Made by a program: the position numbers and the translations under genes. A DNA stretch of 57,539 nucleotides from Planctomycetota bacterium (lineage in GTDB: Bacteria > Planctomycetota > SZUA-567 > H5-PLA8), in contig JAHCJK010000014.1 in NCBI GenBank assembly GCA_026184295.1, positions 1 through 57,539 on the forward strand, given 5' to 3'. Position 1 is the stretch's first letter, and each line of letters starts with the position of its first letter. The notes below the pieces were generated by a model. The model was not told the origin of the DNA and made no database searches. It saw only the letters and a list, made by a program, of their open reading frames with translations. This document shows, piece by piece, positions 16,619-26,517 of the stretch.

Positions 16619-17180
16619 CTGGCGTTATCTGAGACGGAAGGCCTTATCAAAAAGTGCCTGAAGGGCGATTCCGCCGCGGCGGAAGCGCTCGTGGATCTCT
16701 ATTGGGATCGCGTGTACGCCTATGCGTACCGGCTGACCTACAACAAAACCGACGCGGAGGATGTCGCGCAGGAGACCTTCCTGCGTGCCTTCCGCAGCCT
16801 CGAATCCTACAAGCCCGACGGATCGTTCAAATCCTGGTTGCTGCGGGTCGCGACCAACATCTTCCTCGACCAGCGCAAGTCCGCCCGCAACCGCGACGTC
16901 GTCTCGGGCGATATGTCCCAATTCGTCGAAAGTACCCATACGACACCCGAAGATATCGCGGATCGTCATGAACTGCTTCAAGCTCTATGGCAAGTCGTAC
17001 AAACACTTTCCAAGGAACAGCAGGTCGTCATTCTACTTCGTGCAATCGAAAGACTGGACTACCCTGAGATTGCGGCTATTCTCAATATAAAGGAGAGTAC
17101 CGCGCGCTGGCACATGTACGAGGCCAGAAGGATTCTCAGGAACAAACTGGGAGCCAAATTCGAGCTTGGAGGTTCGAGCG

Positions 17181-17191
<11 letters not shown>
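16619..17191 (+). CDS. ECF-type RNA polymerase sigma factor
   Basis: An extracytoplasmic-function sigma-70 factor. Region 2 is clear (DLYWDRVYAYAYRLTYN, DAEDVAQETFLRAFRSL), as is region 4 (LSKEQQVVILLRAIERLDYPEIAAILN and ESTARWHMYEARRIL). The conserved N-terminal helix LSETEGLIKKCLKGDSAAAEALV is also encoded, but this frame opens at 16604 after a TAA and has no ATG, GTG or TTG before it. Only CTG codons at 16610 and 16619 could start it, and AAGGAG (16602-16607) lies 11 bases before the second. I annotate 16619. A GTG at 16691 would remove half of region 2.1. The stop overlaps the anti-sigma-like gene by 11 bases, the classic coupled sigma/anti-sigma layout. Confidence 0.85.
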
Positions 17192-19304
<2,113 letters not shown>

Positions 19305-19311
19305 CTCGTCC

Positions 19312-19336
19312 AAGGCCCCGAAAGGGGCCTTTTTCT
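19312..19336 (+). terminator. intrinsic terminator after the sigma/anti-sigma pair
   Basis: AAGGCCCC (19312-19319), GAAA tetraloop, GGGGCCTT (19324-19331), then a run of T to 19335. The perfect stem, stable tetraloop and U-tract make this the clearest Rho-independent terminator in the window. Confidence 0.93.
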
Positions 19337-19720
19337 ATTGCGCACGTTTCGATCAGGTATCGGAAACTGCTACCAATCGGTCACGCCGTGTCCATAAGCT
19401 GCCTCGCATGACCTGGCTCAAGGTCAGGTTCTTCCCGCGATCCAAGGCTTCGACCCCTATCGGCCCACCACATGAAGTGCGAAGGAGTAAATATTTAAAG
19501 CTTTATATAACCAGTAGTTGTGACATCGCTGAAAATAAGGCCCGGAATTCTCCCAACGCCGCCTCAGAATGCTCGTTGTGCAAATGCGTGAAGTTTACGT
19601 TGCTTTAAAATCATGCAATATCTTAAATTTAAAGTGGTTGCATAAATAAGTGGCCTCGAAATTGTTGAAGAACAAGGTGCAGGTTGAAGTGAGTCCAATC
19701 CGTGACGAGGAGTTCCTGGG
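19337..19720. other. 384-base intergenic region upstream of the prepilin-like operon
   Basis: No gene is supported here. The stretch 19480-19650 is clearly AT-richer than its surroundings and ends near the prepilin operon, so it probably holds that operon's promoter. One possible pair is TTGCTT near 19600 with TAAATT about 18 bases later. No long inverted repeat or RNA gene was recognised. Confidence 0.4.
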
Positions 19721-20386
19721 ATGACGAACCTCAAACGAGTCTACCGGCCCCGCGGTCTGACCCTTCTGGAAGTCACCATCGCCGTCGGCGTCCTGGCCAC
19801 GGCCATCATGGGCGTCTTCAGCGTTTTCATCAGCACGGAACGCATGGGCATCATCGCGCGCGAAGAGTCCATCGCGCTTTACGCCGCCGAAGAGGCCATC
19901 AACGAGATTCGCAATGCTCCGTTCACGACCTCGCAGCCGATGGTGATCAAAGTCGTCGCCGACTTCGACCGGGAAACCCGCGCGGTCAACCTGGACGGCC
20001 CCAACGCCACCAAGCAGCGCCTGAGCATGGGCGACGTTTCGGCGCCGGCGGGGAGCGCCCCGGGCGACGGGAAGAAGGTCACCAACGAACTCGGCATCAT
20101 CATGATCAATTCCGAGGCCCCCGTCGAATCCGACTACGGCGACGTGGACCTGGACGGCGACCTCGACTTCCCGCTCGACCTGAACCAGAACGGGCGCTTC
20201 ACCGACACGGTTGCCAACGCCTTCCCCTTCGATTTGGGCGGCACGAGCGGCGTAGATACCGCGCTCAGCGTCCCGCTGATGAAGATCGTCCCCGTGGCCG
20301 TGATCGTCCGCTGGAACAGCATGGCCGGCATCGAGCGCCGCATCCAGATCGTCACCTTCATCACCGACCGTCTGGGGAGCCTCTGA
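19721..20386 (+). CDS. PilV-like minor prepilin
   Basis: A 221-residue protein with a type IV prepilin leader. PRGLTLLEVTIAVGVLATAIMGVF has the G12/L13 processing site, glutamate at mature position +5 (E17) and a long hydrophobic helix. The length and the LLEVTIAVGVLATAIMGVF pattern suit a PilV- or GspI-like minor pilin, cleaved and methylated by a prepilin peptidase and assembled at the pilus or pseudopilus tip. The body has Asp/Asn/Gly-rich turns (DVDLDGDLDFPLDLNQNG) that may bind calcium. It is the first of five consecutive plus-strand genes and follows AGGAG at 9 bases. No peptidase, secretin or ATPase gene is in the window, so the main machine must be elsewhere. Confidence 0.85.
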   Translation: MTNLKRVYRPRGLTLLEVTIAVGVLATAIMGVFSVFISTERMGIIAREESIALYAAEEAINEIRNAPFTTSQPMVIKVVADFDRETRAVNLDGPNATKQRLSMGDVSAPAGSAPGDGKKVTNELGIIMINSEAPVESDYGDVDLDGDLDFPLDLNQNGRFTDTVANAFPFDLGGTSGVDTALSVPLMKIVPVAVIVRWNSMAGIERRIQIVTFITDRLGSL

Positions 20387-20387
20387 C

Positions 20388-21119
20388 ATGCGAACCTGCC
20401 ACCGCGCCTGGGCGCGCCGCGCCTCCGCCGGCATGACGATGATCGAACTGATCGTCGCGACGGTCATCTTTTCCCTGCTGATCGCGATGGCTTTCCAGAT
20501 CAGCATGAATACGACGCGCTCCGCGTCCGAGAAAATCGTGCAGGCCACCGTCGAGGTGAAGGCCGAACGCACGCTCAAGCTCGTCACCGACGAACTGATC
20601 TCCGCTTCCTCGCTCGCCCCCGTCCTGGCGACGAACGGCTCGAGCATCACCGTCCAGGTTCCGCACGACAACGACGGCGACGGCACCACCGTCTCCCGCA
20701 ACAGCAACTTCAGCCTCGAACTCGGCGCCGTCACCGACGCCGGCAAGCTGGCCAACGGCACCGTCACCTACACCTTTGTACGCGACCGCACCATCTCGGA
20801 AGCCAGCGAGAACCTGGATCTGAACCTGGACGGCGACACCAACGACACCTTCGACGTCGGCTACCTCCAGCGCACCTCCACCGTCTCGGGCGACATCCCC
20901 GTGGTCGTGGGCGTGACCAACATCATCCAGCGCAGGAACAACTACGGCGCCTCGATCCTGGCCGATTCGAACCCGTCCACCGACACCAGCGGGCGCATCT
21001 TCACCCGCAATGCGGACGGCACCCTGCTTCAGATCAGCTTCTGGCTGCTCTCGGTCTCGGAAGACCGCAACGCGCACCTGGTCCAGTCGAAGGTCCAGCT
21101 CTTCCTCCGCAACCGCTGA
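20388..21119 (+). CDS. PilW-like prepilin
   Basis: A 243-residue prepilin-like protein starting one base after the stop of the preceding gene. The leader SAGMTMIELIVATVIFSLLIAMAF has a G15/M16 cleavage site and E20 at +5. Its size and position after a PilV-like gene suit PilW or GspJ. The mature domain contains VPHDNDGDGTTVSRNSNFS and NLDLNLDGDTNDTFDVGY, an EF-like Asp-rich loop that may bind calcium. A probable partner of the neighbouring PilV- and PilX-like proteins in a tip complex. Confidence 0.83.
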   Translation: MRTCHRAWARRASAGMTMIELIVATVIFSLLIAMAFQISMNTTRSASEKIVQATVEVKAERTLKLVTDELISASSLAPVLATNGSSITVQVPHDNDGDGTTVSRNSNFSLELGAVTDAGKLANGTVTYTFVRDRTISEASENLDLNLDGDTNDTFDVGYLQRTSTVSGDIPVVVGVTNIIQRRNNYGASILADSNPSTDTSGRIFTRNADGTLLQISFWLLSVSEDRNAHLVQSKVQLFLRNR

Positions 21120-21139
21120 TCCACGAAAGGAACGGAACG

Positions 21140-21907
21140 ATGTCGAGCGCACTTTACCACCGGTTGCAGACGCGCGGCACGGCGCTGATCGTCGCCATGG
21201 CCATCGTGCTCCTGCTGGCCGGCCTGGCCACGACCCTGCTCTTCGAGATGAGGACGCGCTCCGACCGTTCGGAGGCCGACATCGAGGACATCAAGAGCTT
21301 CGAGGCGGCCGAGGCGGGCATCGACGCGGCCCTGCACAGCATCAACACCGGCGGCAACGGCTGCCTGGGCATCGGCTGGAACGGCGACCTGAACGGCGAC
21401 GGCTTCCCGCAATCCAACGAGGTCTCCAGCGGAGGCTGGTACTGCAACGCGCCCAGCCAGTGGAGTTCCAACGCGGGCCTCGACGGCGTGACCTTTTCCG
21501 CCACCGGCTACATCAACCCGCCCGGCAAGGCCACCCGGGACACGCCCTACCCGCGCCCGCAGCCGCAGGAGTTCAACTTCTACGTCCACGCCGTGCGCAT
21601 GGGCGACGTCCGCTACTACACCTTCGCCGTGCCGTGGAAGAAGGACGGGATCGACAACGACGGCAACGGCGTCATCGACGGCACCAACACCACCGATCCC
21701 AACGAGCAGGACTGGTACACCATCTACGCCACCGGCTTCAGCGACGAATACCTCTCGCGCCTCAGCCGCAACCCGAACAACCCGATCGGCCGCTTCACCA
21801 CCGTCGAAGTCATCGCGAAGCGCCTCTCGAGCGACTCCAACTTCCAGGTTGAGGCCGCGCTGACCCTGATGGCCAAGCCCTTCGACACGGCGAACCCGGC
21901 CCCCTGA
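21140..21907 (+). CDS. PilX-like pilus assembly protein
   Basis: A 255-residue protein beginning with QTRGTALIVAMAIVLLLAGLATTLL, the truncated prepilin-like N-terminus of PilX/GspK proteins, which usually lack the +5 glutamate. The EAAEAGIDAALHSI segment at about 53-66 is typical of PilX, where the tip subunits pack. The body is rich in Asn, Asp and Gly, with repeated NGDLNGDGFP and DNDGNGVIDGTN loops that resemble calcium-binding EF-like turns. It lies third in the operon, 20 bases after the PilW-like gene, with a GAAAGGAACGG ribosome site. Confidence 0.82.
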   Translation: MSSALYHRLQTRGTALIVAMAIVLLLAGLATTLLFEMRTRSDRSEADIEDIKSFEAAEAGIDAALHSINTGGNGCLGIGWNGDLNGDGFPQSNEVSSGGWYCNAPSQWSSNAGLDGVTFSATGYINPPGKATRDTPYPRPQPQEFNFYVHAVRMGDVRYYTFAVPWKKDGIDNDGNGVIDGTNTTDPNEQDWYTIYATGFSDEYLSRLSRNPNNPIGRFTTVEVIAKRLSSDSNFQVEAALTLMAKPFDTANPAP

Positions 21908-21950
21908 CCGCTCACAAAAAACTGTCGGCGAACGTACACGGAGAACGAAC

Positions 21951-23141
21951 ATGAACGCGAACCCTCTGACGCCCAACCGCAAAGGCCCCTCGCTTCTCGA
22001 GGCCTGCCTCCCGGTGGCCTTCCTCCTGGTCATGCTCGCGATGCTGGGCGTGGCGGCCTGGGTCCTGCCCGGCACCGCCATGGCCGGGTCGTCCAACGGC
22101 AAGGGCCAGCAGTCCAGCACGAGTTCCAGTTCCAGTTCCAGTTCCAGTTCCAGCAGCTCGGGCGGGGGCAGCAGCAACGGCAACGGCGGCGGAAACGGCA
22201 ACGGCAGCAGCAGCGGCGGCTCGACGACGTCCTCGTCCAGCTCCAGCAGTTCCTCTTCGTCCAGCTCCAGCAGCTCGTCGAGTTCCAGCTCGTCCAGCGG
22301 CGCGGTGCAGTCCACGCAGACCTCCTTCGGCTCCACGAACACGGTGAACGTGGACTTCGACGGCAATCCGTCGCAGATCAGCGGCAACGACCACGACATC
22401 AACGGCAGCACGATCGCCGACCAGACCAACAGCAAGCCCGCCATCGGCGTCACGAACATGGACGGCAAATGGGTGAACGGGAACGCGGCCGGCAATACCT
22501 CGATGACGGGCGTCACCGTCAGCGGCACGCACAACGACTCGCAGGTCGAAGGCGGCGTCACCAACAACCTCAACAAGGACCGCTGGTCCAACCTGGAGAC
22601 CTTCATCCAGAACGCCAAGAACAGCGCCGACATCACGCTCGACACTTCCAGCAACGTCAACATCACCAGCAAGATCAACAACAACCAGTGGAGCGTCGTC
22701 TACGCGCGCTCGTCGGACCCGAACAAGGAAGGCGCGCTGCACTTCGCCGGCAGCGGCGGCGGGCGCGGCGTCCTGATCGTGGAAGTGAACAACCCGACCA
22801 AGGGCCAGCTCCTGATGAACGCCAACTCCACCTGGGTCGGCCTGGTGATCGTGGTCGTGAACTACCGCGATACCGCCAGCAACAACAACGGCAACGGCAC
22901 GCCCATCGACCTGCGCGGCAGCGGCAACAACGGCGGCGGGCACATCATCGGCGGCGGGATCGTCTACGAGCGCAACCAGAAGCCCGGCAACGGCCAGACC
23001 GGCACCATCTACCTCGAAAACCTCGCCAACACCAGCGGCGGCGGCAGCCTGGTCTACTCCACCGAGGCCCTGACGAACGCGACGGTGAAGGTGCTCTCCT
23101 CCATGCAGGTCGTCTCCTGGCGCAAGCTGCCGGTGCCGTAA
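21951..23141 (+). CDS. secreted or pilin-like serine-rich protein of unknown function
   Basis: A 396-residue protein I do not recognise. The N-terminus NRKGPSLLEACLPVAFLLVMLAMLG looks like a prepilin leader (G12, then glutamate at +5), but proline follows the glycine, which is unusual, and an alternative SPase I site follows AMA near residue 45. Residues about 55-120 are a nearly pure poly-serine linker with Gly/Asn insertions. The C-terminal half is Asn/Gly/Thr-rich with GSTIADQTN, NITSKINNNQ and GGGHIIGGGIVYERN, suggesting a beta-helix or beta-solenoid. It is fourth in the prepilin operon, 43 bases after the PilX-like gene. A tip adhesin on a flexible stalk is one reading, with nothing direct to prove it. 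Confidence 0.7.
   Translation: MNANPLTPNRKGPSLLEACLPVAFLLVMLAMLGVAAWVLPGTAMAGSSNGKGQQSSTSSSSSSSSSSSSSGGGSSNGNGGGNGNGSSSGGSTTSSSSSSSSSSSSSSSSSSSSSSSGAVQSTQTSFGSTNTVNVDFDGNPSQISGNDHDINGSTIADQTNSKPAIGVTNMDGKWVNGNAAGNTSMTGVTVSGTHNDSQVEGGVTNNLNKDRWSNLETFIQNAKNSADITLDTSSNVNITSKINNNQWSVVYARSSDPNKEGALHFAGSGGGRGVLIVEVNNPTKGQLLMNANSTWVGLVIVVVNYRDTASNNNGNGTPIDLRGSGNNGGGHIIGGGIVYERNQKPGNGQTGTIYLENLANTSGGGSLVYSTEALTNATVKVLSSMQVVSWRKLPVP
22122..22151 (+). repeat. AGTTCC hexamer array in the poly-serine linker
   Basis: Five perfect tandem copies of AGTTCC, encoding Ser-Ser pairs, followed at 22228-22302 by a degenerate TCC/AGC/TCG serine run. The six-base unit keeps frame under slippage, so linker length could vary between strains without inactivating the gene. 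Confidence 0.9.
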
Positions 23142-23188
23142 GCGGCACGCACCGGATGCGGAACACCGAACGACAAAGGAACGAACCC

Positions 23189-24583
23189 ATGCTTGCCCGG
23201 CCCCTCTACGACGACAAGAAGCCCCAAGTGAAGTTCGCGCCCAAGACCAAGGGCCGCCCGCCGGCCGGTGCGGCGCCGCACCTGGTCCTGCTTGCCGTGC
23301 CGCTGCTGCTGGTGCTCTGCATCGGCGGCGCCCTGGCCGCGCGCCACCTGCGCAACGCCGAACAGGAGGCCGCGGCCGCGGAGCCCGCCGCCGCGGAAAC
23401 GTCCGAATCGTCTCAGGCAGCCGTCTCTTCCCCAGGCGCGCTGCCGCTGGCGCCCATGGGCGCATCCGAACGCGCGCCCATGGCGCCTGCCCTTGCCCCC
23501 GCGAAACCCGCGGCCCCCGAACTGCCCGAACTCGACGAATTCCGCGCGCCGGTGCTGAGCGAGACCGACGCCGCCGCGCGCATGAAGCGCATCCTGGAAC
23601 TGCTGGACAAGGGCTCCAGCTACGAGAAGGCCGCCGCCTGCCGCGCCCTCGTGAACATGCGCGATTTCGGCGCGCGCCAGTTGCCCGCCGCCATCGCCGC
23701 CGCCAACGAACGCGCCCTCCCGTGGCTCTGCGACGCCGCCGCCGAACTGAAGGCCGCCGAGGCCGTCCGCCCGATGGTCGTCAAGGCGCTCGCCGATCCG
23801 GCCAAGATTCCCAACAACCTCGTCGCGGCCCTGGGCAAGCTGGGCGGCGCCGAATCCCGCGAATTCTGCCTCCAGTCGATGAAGCAGGACCGCTACCCGG
23901 TGCTCCGCCAGTGGGCCTGGGAAGCCTTCGCCGATTGCGCGAAGGCCGAAGACCTGCCCATGCTCACGGAGACGCTCGAAAAGGGCGAGGACTACCAGCG
24001 CGAAAACGCCGCCGCGGCGCTCGGCCGGCTCGCCCGCGCGCCCGAGACCGCCGCGCAGCTCGCGCGCCACCTCGAAGCGCGCCTGGGCGCCTTGAAGGGC
24101 GCCGAACGCGTCTCCATCGCCCGCGCCGTCGTCGAACTGCCGGCCTCGCACGCGCAGAGCATGCTCGCCGGCCTCTCGCGCGACGCCGACCCCCAGGTCC
24201 GCATCCTGGCCATCCAGGGCCTAGGCCGCGATCCGTTCGTCGCCGGCATGCTCTGTTCGATGCTGCAGCTCGAAACCGACGAGCGCGTGCAGGTCGCGCT
24301 GATGAAGGCGCTCGCCGAAGCGCCCCAGGCCGAGGCCGTGCCCGACCTGCTCCGGCTCATCGATTCGAACGCCTACGACGTGAGCAAGGCCGCGCAGAAG
24401 GCGCTGATCGCCGCGTACGGGGTCGATTACGGCTACCGCGCCGCGCCGTGGAAGTCGTGGCTCGGGATGGGCGAAGCGGAAGGCGACCGCAACCGCGTCA
24501 AGCTCTTCCAGTCCCTCGAGCGCAAGCGCCAGGCCGAACGCCTCGCCGCGCTCCAGGCCGAACATCTCGTCTCCGGCAACTGA
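23189..24583 (+). CDS. membrane-anchored HEAT-repeat protein
   Basis: A 464-residue protein starting at the ATG at 23189 (AAAGGA, 8-base spacing); a longer frame upstream is read-through. One N-terminal membrane helix (about 30-52, PHLVLLAVPLLLVLCIGGALAA) is followed by an Ala/Pro/Glu-rich linker to about 125. Helical HEAT-like repeats then run to about 410 (YEKAAACRALVNMRDFG, YQRENAAAALGRLARAPE, DPQVRILAIQGLGRDPF, DERVQVALMKALAEAPQ). The end is charged. HEAT repeats are protein-binding scaffolds; the single anchor predicts a periplasmic or cytoplasmic face partner. Being last in the prepilin operon, a pilus assembly or regulation role is plausible. It converges on the LysR gene with a 6-base gap. 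Confidence 0.8.
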   Translation: MLARPLYDDKKPQVKFAPKTKGRPPAGAAPHLVLLAVPLLLVLCIGGALAARHLRNAEQEAAAAEPAAAETSESSQAAVSSPGALPLAPMGASERAPMAPALAPAKPAAPELPELDEFRAPVLSETDAAARMKRILELLDKGSSYEKAAACRALVNMRDFGARQLPAAIAAANERALPWLCDAAAELKAAEAVRPMVVKALADPAKIPNNLVAALGKLGGAESREFCLQSMKQDRYPVLRQWAWEAFADCAKAEDLPMLTETLEKGEDYQRENAAAALGRLARAPETAAQLARHLEARLGALKGAERVSIARAVVELPASHAQSMLAGLSRDADPQVRILAIQGLGRDPFVAGMLCSMLQLETDERVQVALMKALAEAPQAEAVPDLLRLIDSNAYDVSKAAQKALIAAYGVDYGYRAAPWKSWLGMGEAEGDRNRVKLFQSLERKRQAERLAALQAEHLVSGN

Positions 24584-24589
24584 CCGCGC

Positions 24590-25501
24590 TCAGGCGCCCT
24601 TGCGCCTGCGGCTGCTCTCGCTCAGGAACCGGTCCAGCGTATCCCGAAAGGCCGTGTGCACGGGCGAGACCCGCTTGCGCCGGTGCGTGAGCAGGAAGAG
24701 CGTCCGCTCCATCCGCGCGCCGGGCGTCCGCAGCGCCGCCAGGCGCTTCTCCGCCAGTTCCACCTCGACCATGAACGTCGAAAGAAAGCTGATGCCCAGC
24801 CCCGTGGCGACCAGCTCCTTGATCGTCTCGGGCTGCGTCAGCTCGATGCGGCGCCGGGGCTGAATGCCCAGCTTGCTCATGAACCGGTCGCATTGCGCGC
24901 GCGTGGCCGAACCCTCCTCGCGCATGATCCAGGTGGCCTCGGCGAGCTGCTTCGGCGTGCAGCGGATCTCGCCCGCCAGCGGGTGGTGCGGCGCGGCGAA
25001 GCACGTCATCTCGTCCTGCAGCAGCGCCTCGGCGACGATCTCCGGCGCTTCCGGCGGCGAAGCGACGAAGCCGAGGTCGAACTCGTTGGCGAGCACCCCG
25101 CGCTCGATTATGCGCGAATTTTCGACCTTAAAATCGATCTCCACGTCCGGGTAATCCCGGCAGAAAACGTGCAGGATTTTCGGCAGCAGGTAGATGCCGG
25201 TGGTGGTGCTGGTGCCGATGCGCAGCCCGCCCGCCGAAGGCGTCGCGAAGGCCTGCAGGCGCTCGCGGGTCCGGTCCATGTCCCCCAGCAGGCGCTCGGC
25301 CTCCTCGGCCAGCACCACGCCCGCCGGCGTCAGGTCCACGTACTTACCCACCTGCTCGACCAGAGGCACGCCTACATCTTCTTCAAGCTGCCGGATTTGC
25401 CGCGATACGGCGGGCTGCGAAACGTGCAGTTCGTCCGCGGCATACGTGAAATTGCGATGGGCGCGCACCGTCAGAAGCGTTCGTAGCCAGGTTGGATTCA
25501 T
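24590..25501 (-). CDS. LysR-type regulator divergent from the Pst/PhnA operon
   Basis: A 303-residue LysR-type regulator. The N-terminal winged helix-turn-helix (NFTYAADELHVSQPAVSRQI) is followed by a two-lobed effector domain from about 90. The ATG at 25501 follows a GGGGG ribosome site; an upstream in-frame start adds 15 residues with no site. It is divergent from the transporter operon across 131 bases. In Pseudomonas fluorescens, phosphonoacetate hydrolase is controlled by a LysR-type protein (PhnR), and here the last operon gene is PhnA-like, so a phosphonate-responsive activator is the natural inference. CysB- and CbbR-like roles are possible alternatives, since the C-terminal domain gives no ligand. 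Confidence 0.9.
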   Translation of the reverse strand: MNPTWLRTLLTVRAHRNFTYAADELHVSQPAVSRQIRQLEEDVGVPLVEQVGKYVDLTPAGVVLAEEAERLLGDMDRTRERLQAFATPSAGGLRIGTSTTTGIYLLPKILHVFCRDYPDVEIDFKVENSRIIERGVLANEFDLGFVASPPEAPEIVAEALLQDEMTCFAAPHHPLAGEIRCTPKQLAEATWIMREEGSATRAQCDRFMSKLGIQPRRRIELTQPETIKELVATGLGISFLSTFMVEVELAEKRLAALRTPGARMERTLFLLTHRRKRVSPVHTAFRDTLDRFLSESSRRRKGA

Positions 25502-25540
25502 GCTGCCCCCAAAGATTTTTGCATGACGAGCACAAATTCT

Positions 25541-25554
25541 TAACAAAAAAGTTA
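25541..25554. promoter_or_regulatory. candidate LysR binding site
   Basis: TAAC (25541-25544), six A residues and GTTA (25551-25554) form a perfect inverted repeat in an AT-rich stretch of the divergent intergenic region. This has the T-N12-A shape close to LysR boxes. It lies about 80 bases upstream of the substrate-binding gene and 40 bases upstream of the LysR start, a suitable place for control of both. Confidence 0.4.
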
Positions 25555-25632
25555 TACCAATGCCCGCATGATACTTGCCTCCCGGGCGGGCGCAAGACGA
25601 CCATTACTTAAAAAATGAAAGGGACAAATAAG

Positions 25633-26517
25633 ATGTATGCAAAATCTTTTTTAATGGCGCTCGCAATCGCCATTTTCGCAGCTTTTTCGGCCGGAAACGG
25701 CCGCGCGGAAGACGAGTCGGTGCGCTGCGGCGGTTCCACCACCCTCCTGCCCGTCATGGCCCAGGCGGCCAGCGACTTCATGGAAAAGTACGGCACCTGG
25801 AACAAGGCCGACGCCTCCCTGCCGGAACAGGAGACCCTGATCTTCGTCACCGGCGGCGGTTCGGGCTTTGGCGTGCGCGGCGCGATCAACGGCAGCGTGC
25901 ACATCGGCATGGCCTCGCGCGACCTGAAGGCCAAGGAGGCCGAGAAGCTGGGCGAGCACAAGACGTTCCTGGTCGGCAAGGACTGCGTCGCCATCGCCGT
26001 CAATAAAGACAACCCGCTGGCCAGGAAGAAGACCGGCTTCACCAGCGAGGAAGCCGCCAAGCTCTTCGCCGGCGAGTACAAGACCTACAAGGACCTCGAC
26101 CCGGAACTGCCGGAGACCGAGATCGTCCTGTTCGTGCGCGACGCGGGCGCGGGCGCGGCCGAGATCATGAAGGACGTGATCATGAAGGATCGCCCCGTCT
26201 CCGACAAAGCCATGCAACTGCCCAGCCAGGGCGCGCTGCTGAAAAAGCTGGAAGAGAACGTCAACGCCGTCGCCTACATCTCCTCGGGGCTGGTGAACCA
26301 GAGCGAGAAGCTGAAGGCCTTCGAACTCGACGGCGTCGCGCCCACGAACGCGAACGTGATCAACGGCACGTACAAGCTCTCGCGCCCGCTGCTGCTGCTG
26401 GTCAAGGGCGAACCGAGCGCCAAGGCGAAGAAGTTCATCGAGTTCATCCTCGGCGACGCGGGCCAGAAGCTCGTCTCCAAGCAGGGGTACGTGGCCGTGA
26501 AGGACGCGGAACAGTAG
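25633..26517 (+). CDS. PstS-like periplasmic phosphate/oxyanion-binding protein
   Basis: A 294-residue solute-binding protein. The start at 25633 follows AAAGGGA at about 9 bases and yields a good signal peptide (MYAKSFLMALAIAIFAAFSA, cleaved near GRA); an ATG six codons upstream has no ribosome site. GGSTTLLPVMAQAASDFM and VTGGGSGFGVRGAINGSVHIGMASRDLK match the PstS ligand loops, and the family binds orthophosphate. It heads a five-gene operon with two permeases, an ATPase and a phosphonoacetate-hydrolase-like enzyme. That context raises the possibility that the ligand is a phosphonate, not phosphate; sequence alone cannot decide. Confidence 0.88.
   Translation: MYAKSFLMALAIAIFAAFSAGNGRAEDESVRCGGSTTLLPVMAQAASDFMEKYGTWNKADASLPEQETLIFVTGGGSGFGVRGAINGSVHIGMASRDLKAKEAEKLGEHKTFLVGKDCVAIAVNKDNPLARKKTGFTSEEAAKLFAGEYKTYKDLDPELPETEIVLFVRDAGAGAAEIMKDVIMKDRPVSDKAMQLPSQGALLKKLEENVNAVAYISSGLVNQSEKLKAFELDGVAPTNANVINGTYKLSRPLLLLVKGEPSAKAKKFIEFILGDAGQKLVSKQGYVAVKDAEQ

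Noticed and set aside
22469..23188. Extension of the HEAT-repeat gene 240 codons upstream
   Set aside because: The upstream part lies out of frame within the serine-rich gene and is Gln/Arg-rich without pattern; the ATG at 23189 has a ribosome site and leads straight to the membrane helix.
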